From: Streptomyces fulvorobeus
GTDB lineage: Bacteria; Actinomycetota; Actinomycetes; Streptomycetales; Streptomycetaceae
Reading direction: 5' to 3'
Assembly (NCBI RefSeq): GCF_013167895.1
Contig: NZ_BLWC01000001.1
Location: forward strand, 558,001-622,000
Length of the DNA stretch: 64,000 nucleotides
The translations under genes and the position numbers were made by a program. The notes beneath the pieces were generated by a model that saw only the letters and a list, made by a program, of their open reading frames with translations, was not told the DNA's origin and ran no database searches. Position 1 is the stretch's first letter, and every line of letters starts with the position of its first letter. Shown here piece after piece: positions 51,479 to 60,861 of this stretch.

Positions 51479-52513
51479 TCAGCTGGACGCGGAAGGCGGC
51501 GTACGCAGAGCGGTGCGGCCACCGCGCCAGCTCGCCAGCAGGTGCTCCCCCAGCCGGTCCTCCAGCAGGCCCGTGGTCTCGATGCCGAGGACGATGTCCG
51601 GTGCGAGCTGCGGCTCGTCCTCCAGCAGCCCACCGATCACGTCCCGGCGCACGACCTGTTCGTGGACCGCGTCCGCCTCCACGTGCTCGTCGTAGAACCG
51701 TTGCGCGGCGGCCCCGGCCCCGGCGCGGCGCAACGCCTTCGCCAGCCGCCGGGACCCCGGTGAGGAGGTGATCTCGACGGCTGCGAAATGGCCGACCAGC
51801 GCACCGCGCAGGCGCCGGTGCAGACCGAACAGGGACATCTGGTTCACGGTCGCCAGGGCCTCGGCGGGGGCCGTTTCCAGGTAACGGCCGTACGCCGGGT
51901 CCAGACCGAGGTCCGCCATCAGGTCGGCGTACAGCCGGGCGTGGATGTTCTCGGCCCGGCCGGCACCGAACTCGTCGTACTCGACGGCGACCATGGCCGC
52001 TTTCGCCCGGCCCCGGAGCCTCGGCACCACCCACACATGGGGGTCCGCCTCCTTCAGGTGGTAGAGCGAACGCAACGCGGCGTACTCACGGAGCTGTTCG
52101 AGTGTGCCCTCGCGCTGGAGGTGGTGGCTGACGCTGTGGCCGTCGTCGCCGACGGGCTCCAGAAGCAGCGCGCCCACCGCTTCCTCGACGTCCTTTCCGC
52201 CCGTGGTGCCCTCGCGCAGCGCGCGCAGGAAGACGTCTTCGGCGGCGGCGCGGACCGCCAGCAGCCGCGGCTCCCACTCCAGGGCCTCGTCCACCTCCGC
52301 GAAGCCGCGGTAGTGGAGCTCGTAGAGGACGTACAGGAGAAGCTGGAGATCGTCTCCGTACGGGTCGGCGCGAGCTGTCTCGTCCTCGGACGGCAGCGCC
52401 CCCGGCCGCCCGGCCAGAGCGGCGAGAACGCGCTCGGAGAGTGGTCCCCGGGGGTCCGGGAGAGCGGGCTCGGTCTCCGGACGGTGGGTGTGTGCTTCAG
52501 GGCTGGGCGTCAC
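51479..52513 (-). CDS. Iron-containing redox enzyme family protein (heme oxygenase-like diiron)
   Basis: A 344-aa all-helical protein of the heme-oxygenase-like iron redox family. Likely metal ligands lie in YELHYRGFAEVDE, in AVEYDEFGAGRAENIH, and in YDEHVEADAVHEQ. Related members are non-haem diiron oxygenases or desaturases acting on amino-acid or fatty substrates. Its ATG overlaps the stop of the CDGSH gene (ATGA), so the two are coupled. It is the last gene of a three-gene minus-strand operon with a methyltransferase. Confidence 0.85.
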   Translation of the reverse strand: MTPSPEAHTHRPETEPALPDPRGPLSERVLAALAGRPGALPSEDETARADPYGDDLQLLLYVLYELHYRGFAEVDEALEWEPRLLAVRAAAEDVFLRALREGTTGGKDVEEAVGALLLEPVGDDGHSVSHHLQREGTLEQLREYAALRSLYHLKEADPHVWVVPRLRGRAKAAMVAVEYDEFGAGRAENIHARLYADLMADLGLDPAYGRYLETAPAEALATVNQMSLFGLHRRLRGALVGHFAAVEITSSPGSRRLAKALRRAGAGAAAQRFYDEHVEADAVHEQVVRRDVIGGLLEDEPQLAPDIVLGIETTGLLEDRLGEHLLASWRGGRTALRTPPSASS

Positions 52514-52734
52514 GGCGATGTGTCCTCACCTTCCTCGGCGGGTTTCCTGCGGCGGTGGCTGGTGTCGCACCAGGGGTGGATGCGGCTGCGGCGACAGGTG
52601 CAGATCGCCACGACGAAGCGGTCGGAGACGACCGACTCCCCCTCGTCCGTCGTCATTTCGACCGGCCCCTCCACCAGGATCGGGCCGTCTCGTTCCACCA
52701 CCACGCGACGCGGGGGTTCAGCGCTTGCGGGCAC
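52510..52734 (-). CDS. CDGSH iron-sulfur protein
   Basis: A 74-aa protein carrying one CDGSH-type [2Fe-2S] motif, CTCRRSRIHPWCDTSH, with three Cys and one His. It has the form of a single-motif bacterial mitoNEET-like protein, a likely electron carrier. The start is a GTG at 52734, inside the 3' end of the methyltransferase gene (17-nt overlap); its stop overlaps the diiron enzyme start by 4 nt. The overlaps imply balanced co-translation, with electron supply to the downstream oxidase as the natural guess. Confidence 0.92.
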   Translation of the reverse strand: MPASAEPPRRVVVERDGPILVEGPVEMTTDEGESVVSDRFVVAICTCRRSRIHPWCDTSHRRRKPAEEGEDTSP

Positions 52735-53461
52735 GGATGACCACCAGCTCTTCCTTGTCCATATGGGTCGCCAGCAGGCCGCGCGCGCGAAGCCACGCGA
52801 GCCGGCTGCGGGTCACGGGCCCGAACGGGATGACGATCCGGTCGTTGACCGATGCCTCCATCCCGGCCCGCGACAGCCGGCGCACGGTCTCCTCGGGGCA
52901 GCTGAGGGCGGAGTGCACGATCAGCATCAGCCCGCCGGGGCGGAGCACCGCGGGGGCCTCGTCGCAGATCCGGTTCACGACGATCCGCCCGTCGAGGCCC
53001 GCGTCCCAGGCCCGTCGGGCACCCCGGCGCGGCGGTGCCGCGCTCGGCGCGGGCACGTACGGCGGATTGCTGACGACCGCGTCGAACGATCGGCCCTCCA
53101 CCGCGGAGAGCAGATCTCCCCGGTGTACGGACACGGGCAGACGGGTGAGCGCGGAGTTCAGCCGGGCCGAGGCCACAGCCCGTCGGCTGATGTCCACAGC
53201 GGTGACGCGGGCGCCCAGGCGCGCGGCGTGGAGTGCCAGCAGTCCGCTGCCGGTGCAGAGGTCCAGAACCTCCATGCCGGGCCGGATGCCCTCACGCCGC
53301 ATCGCCGCCGCCAGCAGCAGGCTGTCGGCCTGCGGGCTGTACACACCGGGCAGACAGACCATCCTGCCCGGCCATGGAAGATCGTGCACCGACCCCACTT
53401 CGGCCTCTGGAACGCTCACCGGCACCTCCCGCACTGGACGACTGCTTACAGGCTCGGACAA
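52718..53461 (-). CDS. HemK2/MTQ2-type protein methyltransferase
   Basis: 247 aa. The SAM-binding motif is VLDLCTGSGLLALHAARLG, and the catalytic NPPY in VVSNPPYVPAPS, both typical of N5-glutamine or lysine methyltransferases. It is shorter than HemK/PrmC and lacks the N-terminal bundle. First gene of the operon with CDGSH and diiron genes. It may modify the partners or an unrelated small molecule. Confidence 0.88.
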   Translation of the reverse strand: MSEPVSSRPVREVPVSVPEAEVGSVHDLPWPGRMVCLPGVYSPQADSLLLAAAMRREGIRPGMEVLDLCTGSGLLALHAARLGARVTAVDISRRAVASARLNSALTRLPVSVHRGDLLSAVEGRSFDAVVSNPPYVPAPSAAPPRRGARRAWDAGLDGRIVVNRICDEAPAVLRPGGLMLIVHSALSCPEETVRRLSRAGMEASVNDRIVIPFGPVTRSRLAWLRARGLLATHMDKEELVVIRARKR

Positions 53462-53809
53462 ACGTCACCGGCCTGCCACTCCTGCACCACTCGGCCCCTG
53501 CCGCACCTTTGGGCGCAGGGGGCCCTACCGCATCTGCCGCATCAGCGTGCCCCGGATCGGCTCCGCCAATCACCCAGTCACCGCCCCCACCAGCGCGGGT
53601 CCGCGATTCGCGGCGAGCCCGCGGTCCGCGAGCGGTGCGTGATCGCCTGACTCGGTGCGACCACGTCCGGAGCCGGGAGTGCTGCTGCCCCGCCCGCCCT
53701 TACCGGCCTTGCGCGGTCCCCCGCCCGCGGCCGCAGAAGTGCGCCGTCTCCGCCTGCCTGCGGGCGTTCATCTCGGCGTCCTCCATGGCGGTCCGCGTAC
53801 GGCCGGAGG
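53462..53809. other. Intergenic, nothing convincing
   Basis: 348 nt between the methyltransferase start and the acyl-CoA dehydrogenase stop. A 28-codon minus-strand frame at 53700-53786 lacks a ribosome site. No clear hairpin or repeat. Confidence 0.5.
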
Positions 53810-55771
53810 TCAGCCCACCAGATCCGGCGAGCGCAGCATCTCGGCCGGGATGCCCCAGGCGTCGACGAGGCCGACCGCCAGGGGCCGGACCTTGCGGCAG
53901 AGGTCGTTCACCTCACGGGTGATCGCCTTCGAACGCTGGACGGTCAGCCGGCCGTGCTCCATGAACCAGGCCCGGTCCGCCTCGATCGTCGACAGGGCGT
54001 GCAGGTCGCACAGCAAGCCCAGCGCGACCTTGTTGTCGCCGTCAGGCAGCGCACGCACCTTGTCCACGAACGCCTCGAGCACCAGCCGCTCGACGTGTGC
54101 GTGGGCGACCGCGATGACGTGGTCCTGCACCTGCGAGAAGACGACGCCGGGGTCACGCTTCTGGTCGATCCCCCGCTTGAGCCTGCGGACCACACCGGCG
54201 AGCATGTGCTCCTCCCGGTAGCGGACCATGGCGAGCTGGTACTCCGAGTCGAGCAGGCCGGCTTCCTGGTCCCACTCGTCGCCGCCGGGCAGCAGGTCTC
54301 GTACCCGCTCCAGCAGCTTGTGGGCGGACGTCCTCTCGATGACCGTCTCGACGGCGAGGCTGGTGACGAAGCGGACCATGCCGAGCTGGTCCAGATCCTC
54401 GAACTCGCTCGCGTAGTGGGTGAGCAGCCCTTTGGCGACCAGTTGCAGCAGGACGTGGTTGTCGCCCTCGAAGGTGGTGAAGATGTCGCTGTCCGCCTTC
54501 AAGGCGGCGAACCGGTTGACGGTGAGATAGCCGGCGCCGCCGCACGCCTCACGGCACTCCTGGATCACCCGGGTGGCGTGCCAGGTGGCGAGTGCCTTGG
54601 TGCCTGCGGCCCGTGCTTCCAGCCGGCGCCGTGCGTCCGCGTCGTCCTCGATGCCGGAGAAGATCTCGTGCAGCTGCGTACGCACGACGTCCTGTGCGAA
54701 GTGCAGCGCATACGTACGCGCGATGAGCGGCAGCAGACGCCGCTGGTGCAGGCCGTAGTCGAGGAGCAGTTGCTCCTCCGCGTCCGGCGTCGCGGGGAAC
54801 TGCCGACGCCGCACGGCGTACTTCGTGGCGATCGTGAGGGCCACCTTGGCGGCGTTGACCCCGGCGCCGCCGACACTCACCCGGCCCTGCACCAGCGTGC
54901 CGAGCATGGTGAAGAAGCGACGGTCGGGGTTCTCGATCGGGCTCGTGTACACGCCCTCGGCGGTGACGTCGGCGAACCGGTTGAGCAGCGCCTCGCGCGG
55001 CACCCGCACACCGTCGAACCAGATGCGCCCGTTGTCCACGCCGTTGAGGCCCATCTTGCGGCCGTCGTCCTCGATCCGGACGCCGGGCGCCACCTCGCCG
55101 CCGACCCGGACCGGCACCACGAACGCGTGCACGCCCTTGGCCTTCCCGCCCACCTCCAGCTGGGCGAAGACGACCGCCAGCTCGGCGTGGCGGGCCGCGT
55201 TGCCGATGTAGTCCTTGCGCGCCTGGTCGCCGTGGGTGGTGATGACGAACTCCTGGCGGGCGGCGTCGTACCGTGCGAGCGTGCCGAGCGCCTGGACGTT
55301 GGAGCCGTGCCCGGTCTCGGTCATCGCGAAGCAGCCCATCAGCTGACCGGTGATCAGGTCCGGCAGATAGGCGTCGTGGTGACGCTCGGTGCCCAGGTGC
55401 AGGATCGCGCCGCCGAAGAGGCCGAACTGCACGCCGACCTTCACGAGCACCGACAGGTCACCGAAGGCGAGCGTCTCGAACGCGGCGATCGAGGCCCCGA
55501 GGTCGCCGCCCCCGCCGTATCCGCTCGGGAAACCCATGCCGGTCTGGCCCGTCGCGGCCATCTCGACCACGATCTCGCGCACCCGCTCGCGGAACGCGTC
55601 GACGCCGAGCTCTTCGGCCTCCTGGAGGACGGAGGCGTACGCCACCAGGTTGGTCCGGACAAGGTCGCGGACTTCGGCGTACTCACCGTCGAGCAGCTCG
55701 GTCAGCGCCCGGACGTCGACCTCGGGCTGCACGTAACCGCTCCCGGCGGTAGATGTTCTGTCAGTGGCCAT
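53810..55771 (-). CDS. Acyl-CoA dehydrogenase/oxidase, long form
   Basis: 653 aa. The N-terminal and middle domains have the acyl-CoA dehydrogenase pattern (CFAMTETGHGSNVQALGT), and the catalytic Glu is in TFEGDNHVLLQLVAK. The size, extra C-terminal domain and GGAGYLTVNR match acyl-CoA oxidase-like enzymes; those use O2, while dehydrogenases use ETF. Which acceptor is used here cannot be told, but two ETF copies are nearby in the window. Transcribed alone. Confidence 0.88.
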   Translation of the reverse strand: MATDRTSTAGSGYVQPEVDVRALTELLDGEYAEVRDLVRTNLVAYASVLQEAEELGVDAFRERVREIVVEMAATGQTGMGFPSGYGGGGDLGASIAAFETLAFGDLSVLVKVGVQFGLFGGAILHLGTERHHDAYLPDLITGQLMGCFAMTETGHGSNVQALGTLARYDAARQEFVITTHGDQARKDYIGNAARHAELAVVFAQLEVGGKAKGVHAFVVPVRVGGEVAPGVRIEDDGRKMGLNGVDNGRIWFDGVRVPREALLNRFADVTAEGVYTSPIENPDRRFFTMLGTLVQGRVSVGGAGVNAAKVALTIATKYAVRRRQFPATPDAEEQLLLDYGLHQRRLLPLIARTYALHFAQDVVRTQLHEIFSGIEDDADARRRLEARAAGTKALATWHATRVIQECREACGGAGYLTVNRFAALKADSDIFTTFEGDNHVLLQLVAKGLLTHYASEFEDLDQLGMVRFVTSLAVETVIERTSAHKLLERVRDLLPGGDEWDQEAGLLDSEYQLAMVRYREEHMLAGVVRRLKRGIDQKRDPGVVFSQVQDHVIAVAHAHVERLVLEAFVDKVRALPDGDNKVALGLLCDLHALSTIEADRAWFMEHGRLTVQRSKAITREVNDLCRKVRPLAVGLVDAWGIPAEMLRSPDLVG

Positions 55772-55981
55772 GCCACTTCGCTACCCCGCCCGAGGACGGT
55801 CAAGCGGTCGGCCAGGGCTGTGGGAGCCATCCGGGGGAAGCCCTGCGGGGGTCACTGAGCGTGTGCCCCGCACGCCGCATCCCGGGGGACCCGGCAGGCG
55901 TCCCGAAGCCGGAGCGGAAACGGGGTCTGTCCCTGGAATGTCCGGGCACACGCATCTCACGCCCTTCGAAAGGAGCACCAC

Positions 55982-56152
55982 ATGCTCGGCATCGCCGCAG
56001 CCGTCCTGTTCGTCATCGCCTTCCTGATCAACGCAGCGGACATCGCCACCAACGACCTCTTCTCCTCGGTGAACATCATGCTCGTGGGCCTGGCACTCCT
56101 TGCCCTGCACGTCGCCGGGGTCGGAGCCAACCGCCCTTCCCGCAGACGCTGA
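55982..56152 (+). CDS. Small two-helix membrane protein
   Basis: A 56-aa protein: helix 1 LGIAAAVLFVIAFLINAAD, a short loop with TNDLFSS, helix 2 IMLVGLALLALHVAGVG, then a basic end NRPSRRR. AAAGGAG lies 6 nt before the ATG. It is a common streptomycete small membrane protein of unknown role. A strong terminator follows. Confidence 0.82.
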   Translation: MLGIAAAVLFVIAFLINAADIATNDLFSSVNIMLVGLALLALHVAGVGANRPSRRR

Positions 56153-56210
56153 CGACGCCGGCGGAAACCCGGCGCGGGCGGGCGCCCATCGAGCTGCCTC
56201 CCCCGCACCG

Positions 56211-56259
56211 CGCGGAACAGCCCTGGTCCCGGATTCTCCGGGGCCAGGGCTGTTCCGCG
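56211..56259. terminator. Bidirectional hairpin terminator
   Basis: CGCGGAACAGCCCTGG (56211-56226) pairs exactly over 16 bp with CCAGGGCTGTTCCGCG (56244-56259). It separates the small membrane protein gene from the convergent YjbQ gene. Confidence 0.88.
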
Positions 56260-56292
56260 TGAGCCCGCCTCGATAGCCACCGAAGCGATTGG

Positions 56293-56715
56293 TCAGCCCA
56301 GGAAGCTCAGCCGCACTTGACGGTCGGGATTGTCCTTGTTCGTGTCGACCAGGCACACGGACTGCCACGTGCCCAGCTCCAGTCGTCCGCCGATCACCGG
56401 CAGCGTGGCGTGGGGCGGCACCAGGGCCGGGAGTACGTGGTCGCGGCCGTGGCCCGGAGTGCCGTGGCGGTGCTGCCAGCGGTCGTCGGCGGGAAGCAGG
56501 GTGTGGAGCGCGGCCAGCAGGTCGTCGTCGCTGCCCGCGCCCGTCTCCAGGACGGCGATGCCGGCCGTCGCATGCGGGACGAAGATGTTCAGGAGGCCGT
56601 CCCCGCCGTGGGCGGCGGAGGCGAGGAACTGTTCGCATTCCGCCGTCAGGTCGGTGACGGTCTCGGTCGCTCCGGTGGCGATGTGGATGACGCGCGTGGT
56701 GAAGGTTTCCGACAT
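56293..56715 (-). CDS. YjbQ/UPF0047 family protein (thiamine-phosphate synthase-like)
   Basis: 140 aa. The conserved motifs are GLLNIFVPHATAGIAVLE, HGRDHVLPALVPPHATLPV and LGTWQSVCLVDTNKD, all of the YjbQ family (His and Glu cluster). Some members have weak thiamine-phosphate synthase activity. The ATG at 56715 removes a Pro/Arg-rich extension of the open frame. Divergent from the monooxygenase gene. Confidence 0.88.
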   Translation of the reverse strand: MSETFTTRVIHIATGATETVTDLTAECEQFLASAAHGGDGLLNIFVPHATAGIAVLETGAGSDDDLLAALHTLLPADDRWQHRHGTPGHGRDHVLPALVPPHATLPVIGGRLELGTWQSVCLVDTNKDNPDRQVRLSFLG

Positions 56716-56833
56716 GGCTCCCATTCTCCCGGCACGGGAAACGGACCGCGCAGTCGCGGGCAGCACCCTTCCGGCAGGGCGGCACCTCTGGTCGCGCGGG
56801 AAGATCCGGGACTCCGGCAGAGTTGGTAGAAGC

Positions 56834-57933
56834 GTGAACAACTTCGGGACACGTGAGCCGGCTGTCGTCGTGGTGGGCGCGGGGCAGGCCGGGCTGTCCA
56901 GCGCCTACCACCTGCGGCGAGCCGGGCTGGAGCCGGACCGCGACTTCGTCGTCCTCGATCACGCGCCCCGGGCGGGCGGCGCCTGGCAGTTCCGCTGGCC
57001 CTCGCTGACGTACGGGAAGGTGCACGGCATGCACGCCCTGCCCGGGATGGAGCTGACCGGCGCCGATCCCGGCAGGCCCTCGTCCGAGGTGATCGGCGCG
57101 TACTTCCACGCGTACGAACACCGCTTCGACCTGCGGGTGCACCGGCCGGTGGAGGTGAGCGCAGTCCGGGAGGGGGACGGCGGACGGCTGCTCGTGGAGA
57201 CCTCCGAAGGCGCGTACGCCACGCGGGCCCTGATCAGCGCCACGGGCACCTGGAACCGGCCCTTCTGGCCGCGCTGTCCGGGACAGGAGACCTTCCGGGG
57301 CCGTCAGCTGCACACGGCCGACTATCCGGGGCCCGGCGCGTTCGCCGGGCAGCGGGTGATCGTCGTGGGGGCGGCGCTTCGGGCACCCAGCATCTGATGG
57401 AGATCGCGGAGGTGGCGGCCGGGACGTTCTGGGTGACGCGCAGGCCGCCGGTGTTCCGCGACGGACCGTTCGGCGAGGAGGAGGGGCGCGCCGCCGTGGC
57501 CACCGTGGAGGACCGGGTACGTCAGGGACTTCCGCCCCGGAGCGTGGTGAGCGTGACCGGGCTGCCGCTCACCGAGGCCGTCCGGGATGCCCGGGAGCGG
57601 GGAGTCCTCGACCGGATCGACATGTTCGACCGGATCACCCCGAACGGGGTGGCCTGGGACGACGGCCGGAGCGTCGACGCCGACGTCATCGTGTGGGCGA
57701 CCGGTTTCCGGGCGGCTGTCGGCCATCTGACGCCGCTGAAGCTGCGCGAGCCCGGCGGCGGCATCAGGCTCGACGGCACTCAGGTGGTACGGGACGCACG
57801 CGTCCATCTCGTCGGGTACGGCCCGTCGGCCAGCACGATCGGCGCCAACCGGGCGGGGAGGGCGGCGGTCCGGGCGGTCAAGCGGCTGCTGGACGGGGCC
57901 GGGCACCCGGCTCCGGTTCCGGTTCCGGCCTGA
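56834..57933 (+). CDS. Flavin-containing monooxygenase-like oxidoreductase (frame broken once)
   Basis: GTG 56834 starts VVVVGAGQAGLSSAYHLRRA (FAD site) and continues to RVIVVG at about 57370. The NADPH-binding motif is completed only in the next frame (GGGASGTQHLMEIAEVAAG). The second half holds the FMO/Baeyer-Villiger-like ATGF in VWATGFRAAVGHL. One extra G in the GGGGG run at ~57370 restores a ~366-aa protein. The substrate is unknown. It ends 15 nt before the convergent MltG stop. Confidence 0.85.
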
Positions 57934-57948
57934 GGCGGGGCGGCCCGC

Positions 57949-58797
57949 TCAGCCCGTGGTGGCGGAGCGCCGTCCGCGGTTGAACTCCTCGACATTGGTC
58001 CGCTGTTCGTCATAACTGTCGGTGAAGCGCGTGTCCCCCGGCCCGACCGTGACGAAGTACAGCCACGGCCCCTTCGGCGGATTGATCGCCGCCCGCATGG
58101 CCTGCTCCCCCGGGTTCCCGATGGGGGTCGGTGGCAGCCCTTTGCGTGCGTAGCTGTTGTACGGGCTGTCGATCCTCGTGTCATCCGAGGTGGTGTCCAG
58201 GGTGGAGCGCTTCAACGCGTAGTTGAGCGTCGAGTCCATCTGGAGAGCCATGTCCCGGGAGAGCCGGTTGTAGATCACCCTGGCCACCTTGTCCATGTCG
58301 GAGCCGGTGTCCGCCTCCGCCTGCACGATCGACGCGATCGTCACCGTCTGGTAGACGGAGACGCTGTTGCGCTGCGCCCCGGCCGTGATGTGGTCCGCGC
58401 CGAACCGCTTCGCCGCCGTCTCCACCATGTAGCGCAGCAGGCTCTCGGGTGTCGTGTCGTCGTCGACGGGATACGTCGCCGGGAAGAGGTAGCCCTCCGG
58501 ATTGCCGCCGGCTGCGGCCGGAAGGGGAAGCCCGGCCCTGTCCACCGCCTTCCGGGTGCTGCCCGGCGCCAGACGGAGGGCCTTGTCCGCCGCCGCGTAT
58601 ACCTGGGAGGCACGCCACCCCTCGGGAATCACCAGCAGCCGGGGCTCCTCCCTCGGCTCCTCCCGCCCGAGCAGCAGGAGCGGCACCAGCACGGCCGCTG
58701 CCACGACGAGCGCGGCGCCGATGAGCAGTACCAGGCGCCCGCGCCTGGTCGGGCGGATTCCGCGGCGGGGCGGGGCGCCCGGGGGCTCGTTGACCAT
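57949..58797 (-). CDS. Endolytic transglycosylase MltG-like (short)
   Basis: 282 aa. One membrane helix (~20-43, LVLLIGAALVVAAAVLVPLL), then a YceG/MltG domain with catalytic Glu in VTIASIVQAEADTGSDM and the motifs SPYNSYARKGLPPTPIGNPG and LYFVTVG. MltG cuts nascent glycan strands and ends their synthesis. Typical streptomycete MltG proteins are longer with a large N-terminal cytoplasmic part, so this looks like a second, short paralogue. Confidence 0.85.
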   Translation of the reverse strand: MVNEPPGAPPRRGIRPTRRGRLVLLIGAALVVAAAVLVPLLLLGREEPREEPRLLVIPEGWRASQVYAAADKALRLAPGSTRKAVDRAGLPLPAAAGGNPEGYLFPATYPVDDDTTPESLLRYMVETAAKRFGADHITAGAQRNSVSVYQTVTIASIVQAEADTGSDMDKVARVIYNRLSRDMALQMDSTLNYALKRSTLDTTSDDTRIDSPYNSYARKGLPPTPIGNPGEQAMRAAINPPKGPWLYFVTVGPGDTRFTDSYDEQRTNVEEFNRGRRSATTG

Positions 58798-58956
58798 ACG
58801 GGTACGTTAACCCGGACATATGCCTTGATCTTGCACCTCACCGCCGAGACACGGGCCGCACGCGAGTCGTTCGGGCGTGGGCCGTTGAGCGCCGGAGCCG
58901 TGGAGGCCGGCAAGGCGCGGAATGACACGGTGGCCAGCATCCGGCGGCCGTCCCGC

Positions 58957-60765
58957 TCAGGGGGTGGCAGCCGGTGCCAGGTGGGTGTCGCGGCGGATCA
59001 GGGCGGCGTACCTGCCGCCCTGGGCGAGCAGTTCCTCATGGGTGCCGCGCTCCGCCGTGCGGCCGGCGTCCAGGACGATGATCTGGTCCGCGCCGCGGAC
59101 CGTGGAGAGCCGGTGCGCGATCGTGAGCGTCGTGCGCCCTTCGGAGAGCGCGTCGATCGCCGACTGCACCGCGTGTTCCGTGTGCGTGTCGAGGGCGCTC
59201 GTCGCCTCGTCGAGGATCAGCACCGGAGGATCGCGAAGAATGGTGCGGGCAATGGCCAGTCGCTGCTTCTCGCCGCCGGAGAAGCGGTAGCCCCGCTCAC
59301 CGACGAGGGTGTCGTACCCCTCTGGCAGGGCCGCTATGTGGTCGTGGATCTGTGCGGCGCGGGCCGCCGCCTCGATCTCCTCGTCAGTGGCGTCCGGTTT
59401 CGCGAAGCGGAGGTTGTCGGCGACGGAGGCGTGGAAGAGGTAGGTCTCCTGGGAGACCACGCCGACCGCTCTGGCCAGGGTGTCGAACTCCAGCTCCCGC
59501 ACGTCGACGCCGTCGATCGTGACCCGGCCGCCGGTCACGTCGTACAGCCGGGGTACCAGGTAGCTGAGGGTCGACTTGCCGGAACCGGTGGGACCGACGA
59601 CGGCCAGGCTGCTGCCCGCGGGCACGGTGACGTCGATGCCGCTGAGGGTGGGGCCGCTCTTCTCGTCGTAGCTGAAGTCGACGTCCTCGAAGGCGACCTC
59701 CCCGCGGATCTTCTCCAGCCGCACGGGCTTCTCCGGCTCGGTGATGTCCACCGTGAGGTCGAGGTACTCGAAGATCCGCTGGAAGAGCGCGAGGGACGTC
59801 TGCATCTGCACTCCGGTGGAGAGCAGGCTCACGACGGGCCGGAAGAGGCCCTGCTGGAGCGAGACGAAGGCGACGAGCGTGCCGAGGGAGACGCCGGTGG
59901 CGCCCGACTGGAGCGTCATCCCGGCCGCCCAGTAGATGACGGCGGGCATGGCGGCCATCACAATGCCGATCGTCGACATCCGCCAGCGCCCGGCCATGCT
60001 GGAGCGCACTTCGAGGCCGACGAGGCGCTCCGACTCCTCGGCGAAGTTCCTGGTGAGCGACTCCGAGCGGCCCATGGTGCGGCCGAGGAGGATGCCGCTG
60101 ACCGAGAGGGACTCGGTGACGGTGGCCGCCATGGCCGCCATCTGCTTCTGGCGCTGCGTCGTGATCTTCTTGCGCTCCCGGCCCACCCGCCGGCTGATCC
60201 ATACGAAGACCGGCAGCAGAAGCAGCGAGACGACGGTCAGCCGCCAGTCGAGCGCGAGCATGGCGACGACGGTGGCAATGACCGCGGTCAGGTTGGAGAC
60301 CAGCGAGGTCGCGGTCGAGGTGACGGTCGCCTGCATGCCGCCGATGTCACTGGCGATGCGGGACTGCACCTCGCCCGTGCGGGTCCTGGTGAAGAAGGCC
60401 AGCGGCATCCGCTGGAGCTGGGTGTAGACGGCCGTCCGCAGATCGTGCATGACGCGCTGGCCGACGGTCGTGGAGATCAAGGTCTGCACCACGCCGAAGA
60501 CGCTGGTCATCACGGCGGTGAGGATCATGCCGAGGGCGAGCAGCGAGAGCAGGCCGGTGCGGCCCTGGGGGATCGCGGTGTCCAGGATCTCGCGCAGGAG
60601 GAAGGGGGAAGCCACCGACACCAGCGACGAGGCGCCGACCAGCAGGCCGACCACCGCGAGGCGGCCGCGGTAGGGACGGAAGAGCCGGAAGATGCGGCGC
60701 AGCTCGGCGGGCGGCTGCCTGTCGTCCCGTGGCGGGGGTGTCCAGGCTGGTTCGTCGGGTTTCAT
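58957..60765 (-). CDS. ABC exporter, fused membrane and ATPase domains
   Basis: 602 aa. The TMD (residues ~25-330) has six helices; the NBD has an intact Walker A GPTGSGKSTLS, signature FSGGEKQRLAIAR, Walker B LILDEATSALD and the H-loop IAHRLSTV. The ATG at 60765 is chosen because AAGGAG lies just before it. It is divergent from the MarR regulator, with a dyad operator between; probably a drug- or lipid-export half transporter that works as a homodimer. Confidence 0.93.
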   Translation of the reverse strand: MKPDEPAWTPPPRDDRQPPAELRRIFRLFRPYRGRLAVVGLLVGASSLVSVASPFLLREILDTAIPQGRTGLLSLLALGMILTAVMTSVFGVVQTLISTTVGQRVMHDLRTAVYTQLQRMPLAFFTRTRTGEVQSRIASDIGGMQATVTSTATSLVSNLTAVIATVVAMLALDWRLTVVSLLLLPVFVWISRRVGRERKKITTQRQKQMAAMAATVTESLSVSGILLGRTMGRSESLTRNFAEESERLVGLEVRSSMAGRWRMSTIGIVMAAMPAVIYWAAGMTLQSGATGVSLGTLVAFVSLQQGLFRPVVSLLSTGVQMQTSLALFQRIFEYLDLTVDITEPEKPVRLEKIRGEVAFEDVDFSYDEKSGPTLSGIDVTVPAGSSLAVVGPTGSGKSTLSYLVPRLYDVTGGRVTIDGVDVRELEFDTLARAVGVVSQETYLFHASVADNLRFAKPDATDEEIEAAARAAQIHDHIAALPEGYDTLVGERGYRFSGGEKQRLAIARTILRDPPVLILDEATSALDTHTEHAVQSAIDALSEGRTTLTIAHRLSTVRGADQIIVLDAGRTAERGTHEELLAQGGRYAALIRRDTHLAPAATP

Positions 60766-60812
60766 GGGCTCCTTAACCATACGTTCGGGAGTGTGACGTA
60801 GAAGAGCATAGC

Positions 60813-60837
60813 TCATTGTTACCTGTACTCACAATGA
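60813..60837. promoter_or_regulatory. MarR-type operator between ABC exporter and marR
   Basis: TCATTGT (60813-60819) and ACAATGA (60831-60837) form an exact dyad with 11 nt between, in the 96-nt divergent intergenic space. A MarR dimer could repress both genes from it. Confidence 0.65.
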
Positions 60838-60861
60838 ACGGAGTCCTGATATCGTTCCCTC

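Noticed and set aside
53700..53786. 28-codon minus-strand ORF after acyl-CoA dehydrogenase
   Set aside because: No Shine-Dalgarno, and the translation has no feature beyond basic and Gly residues.
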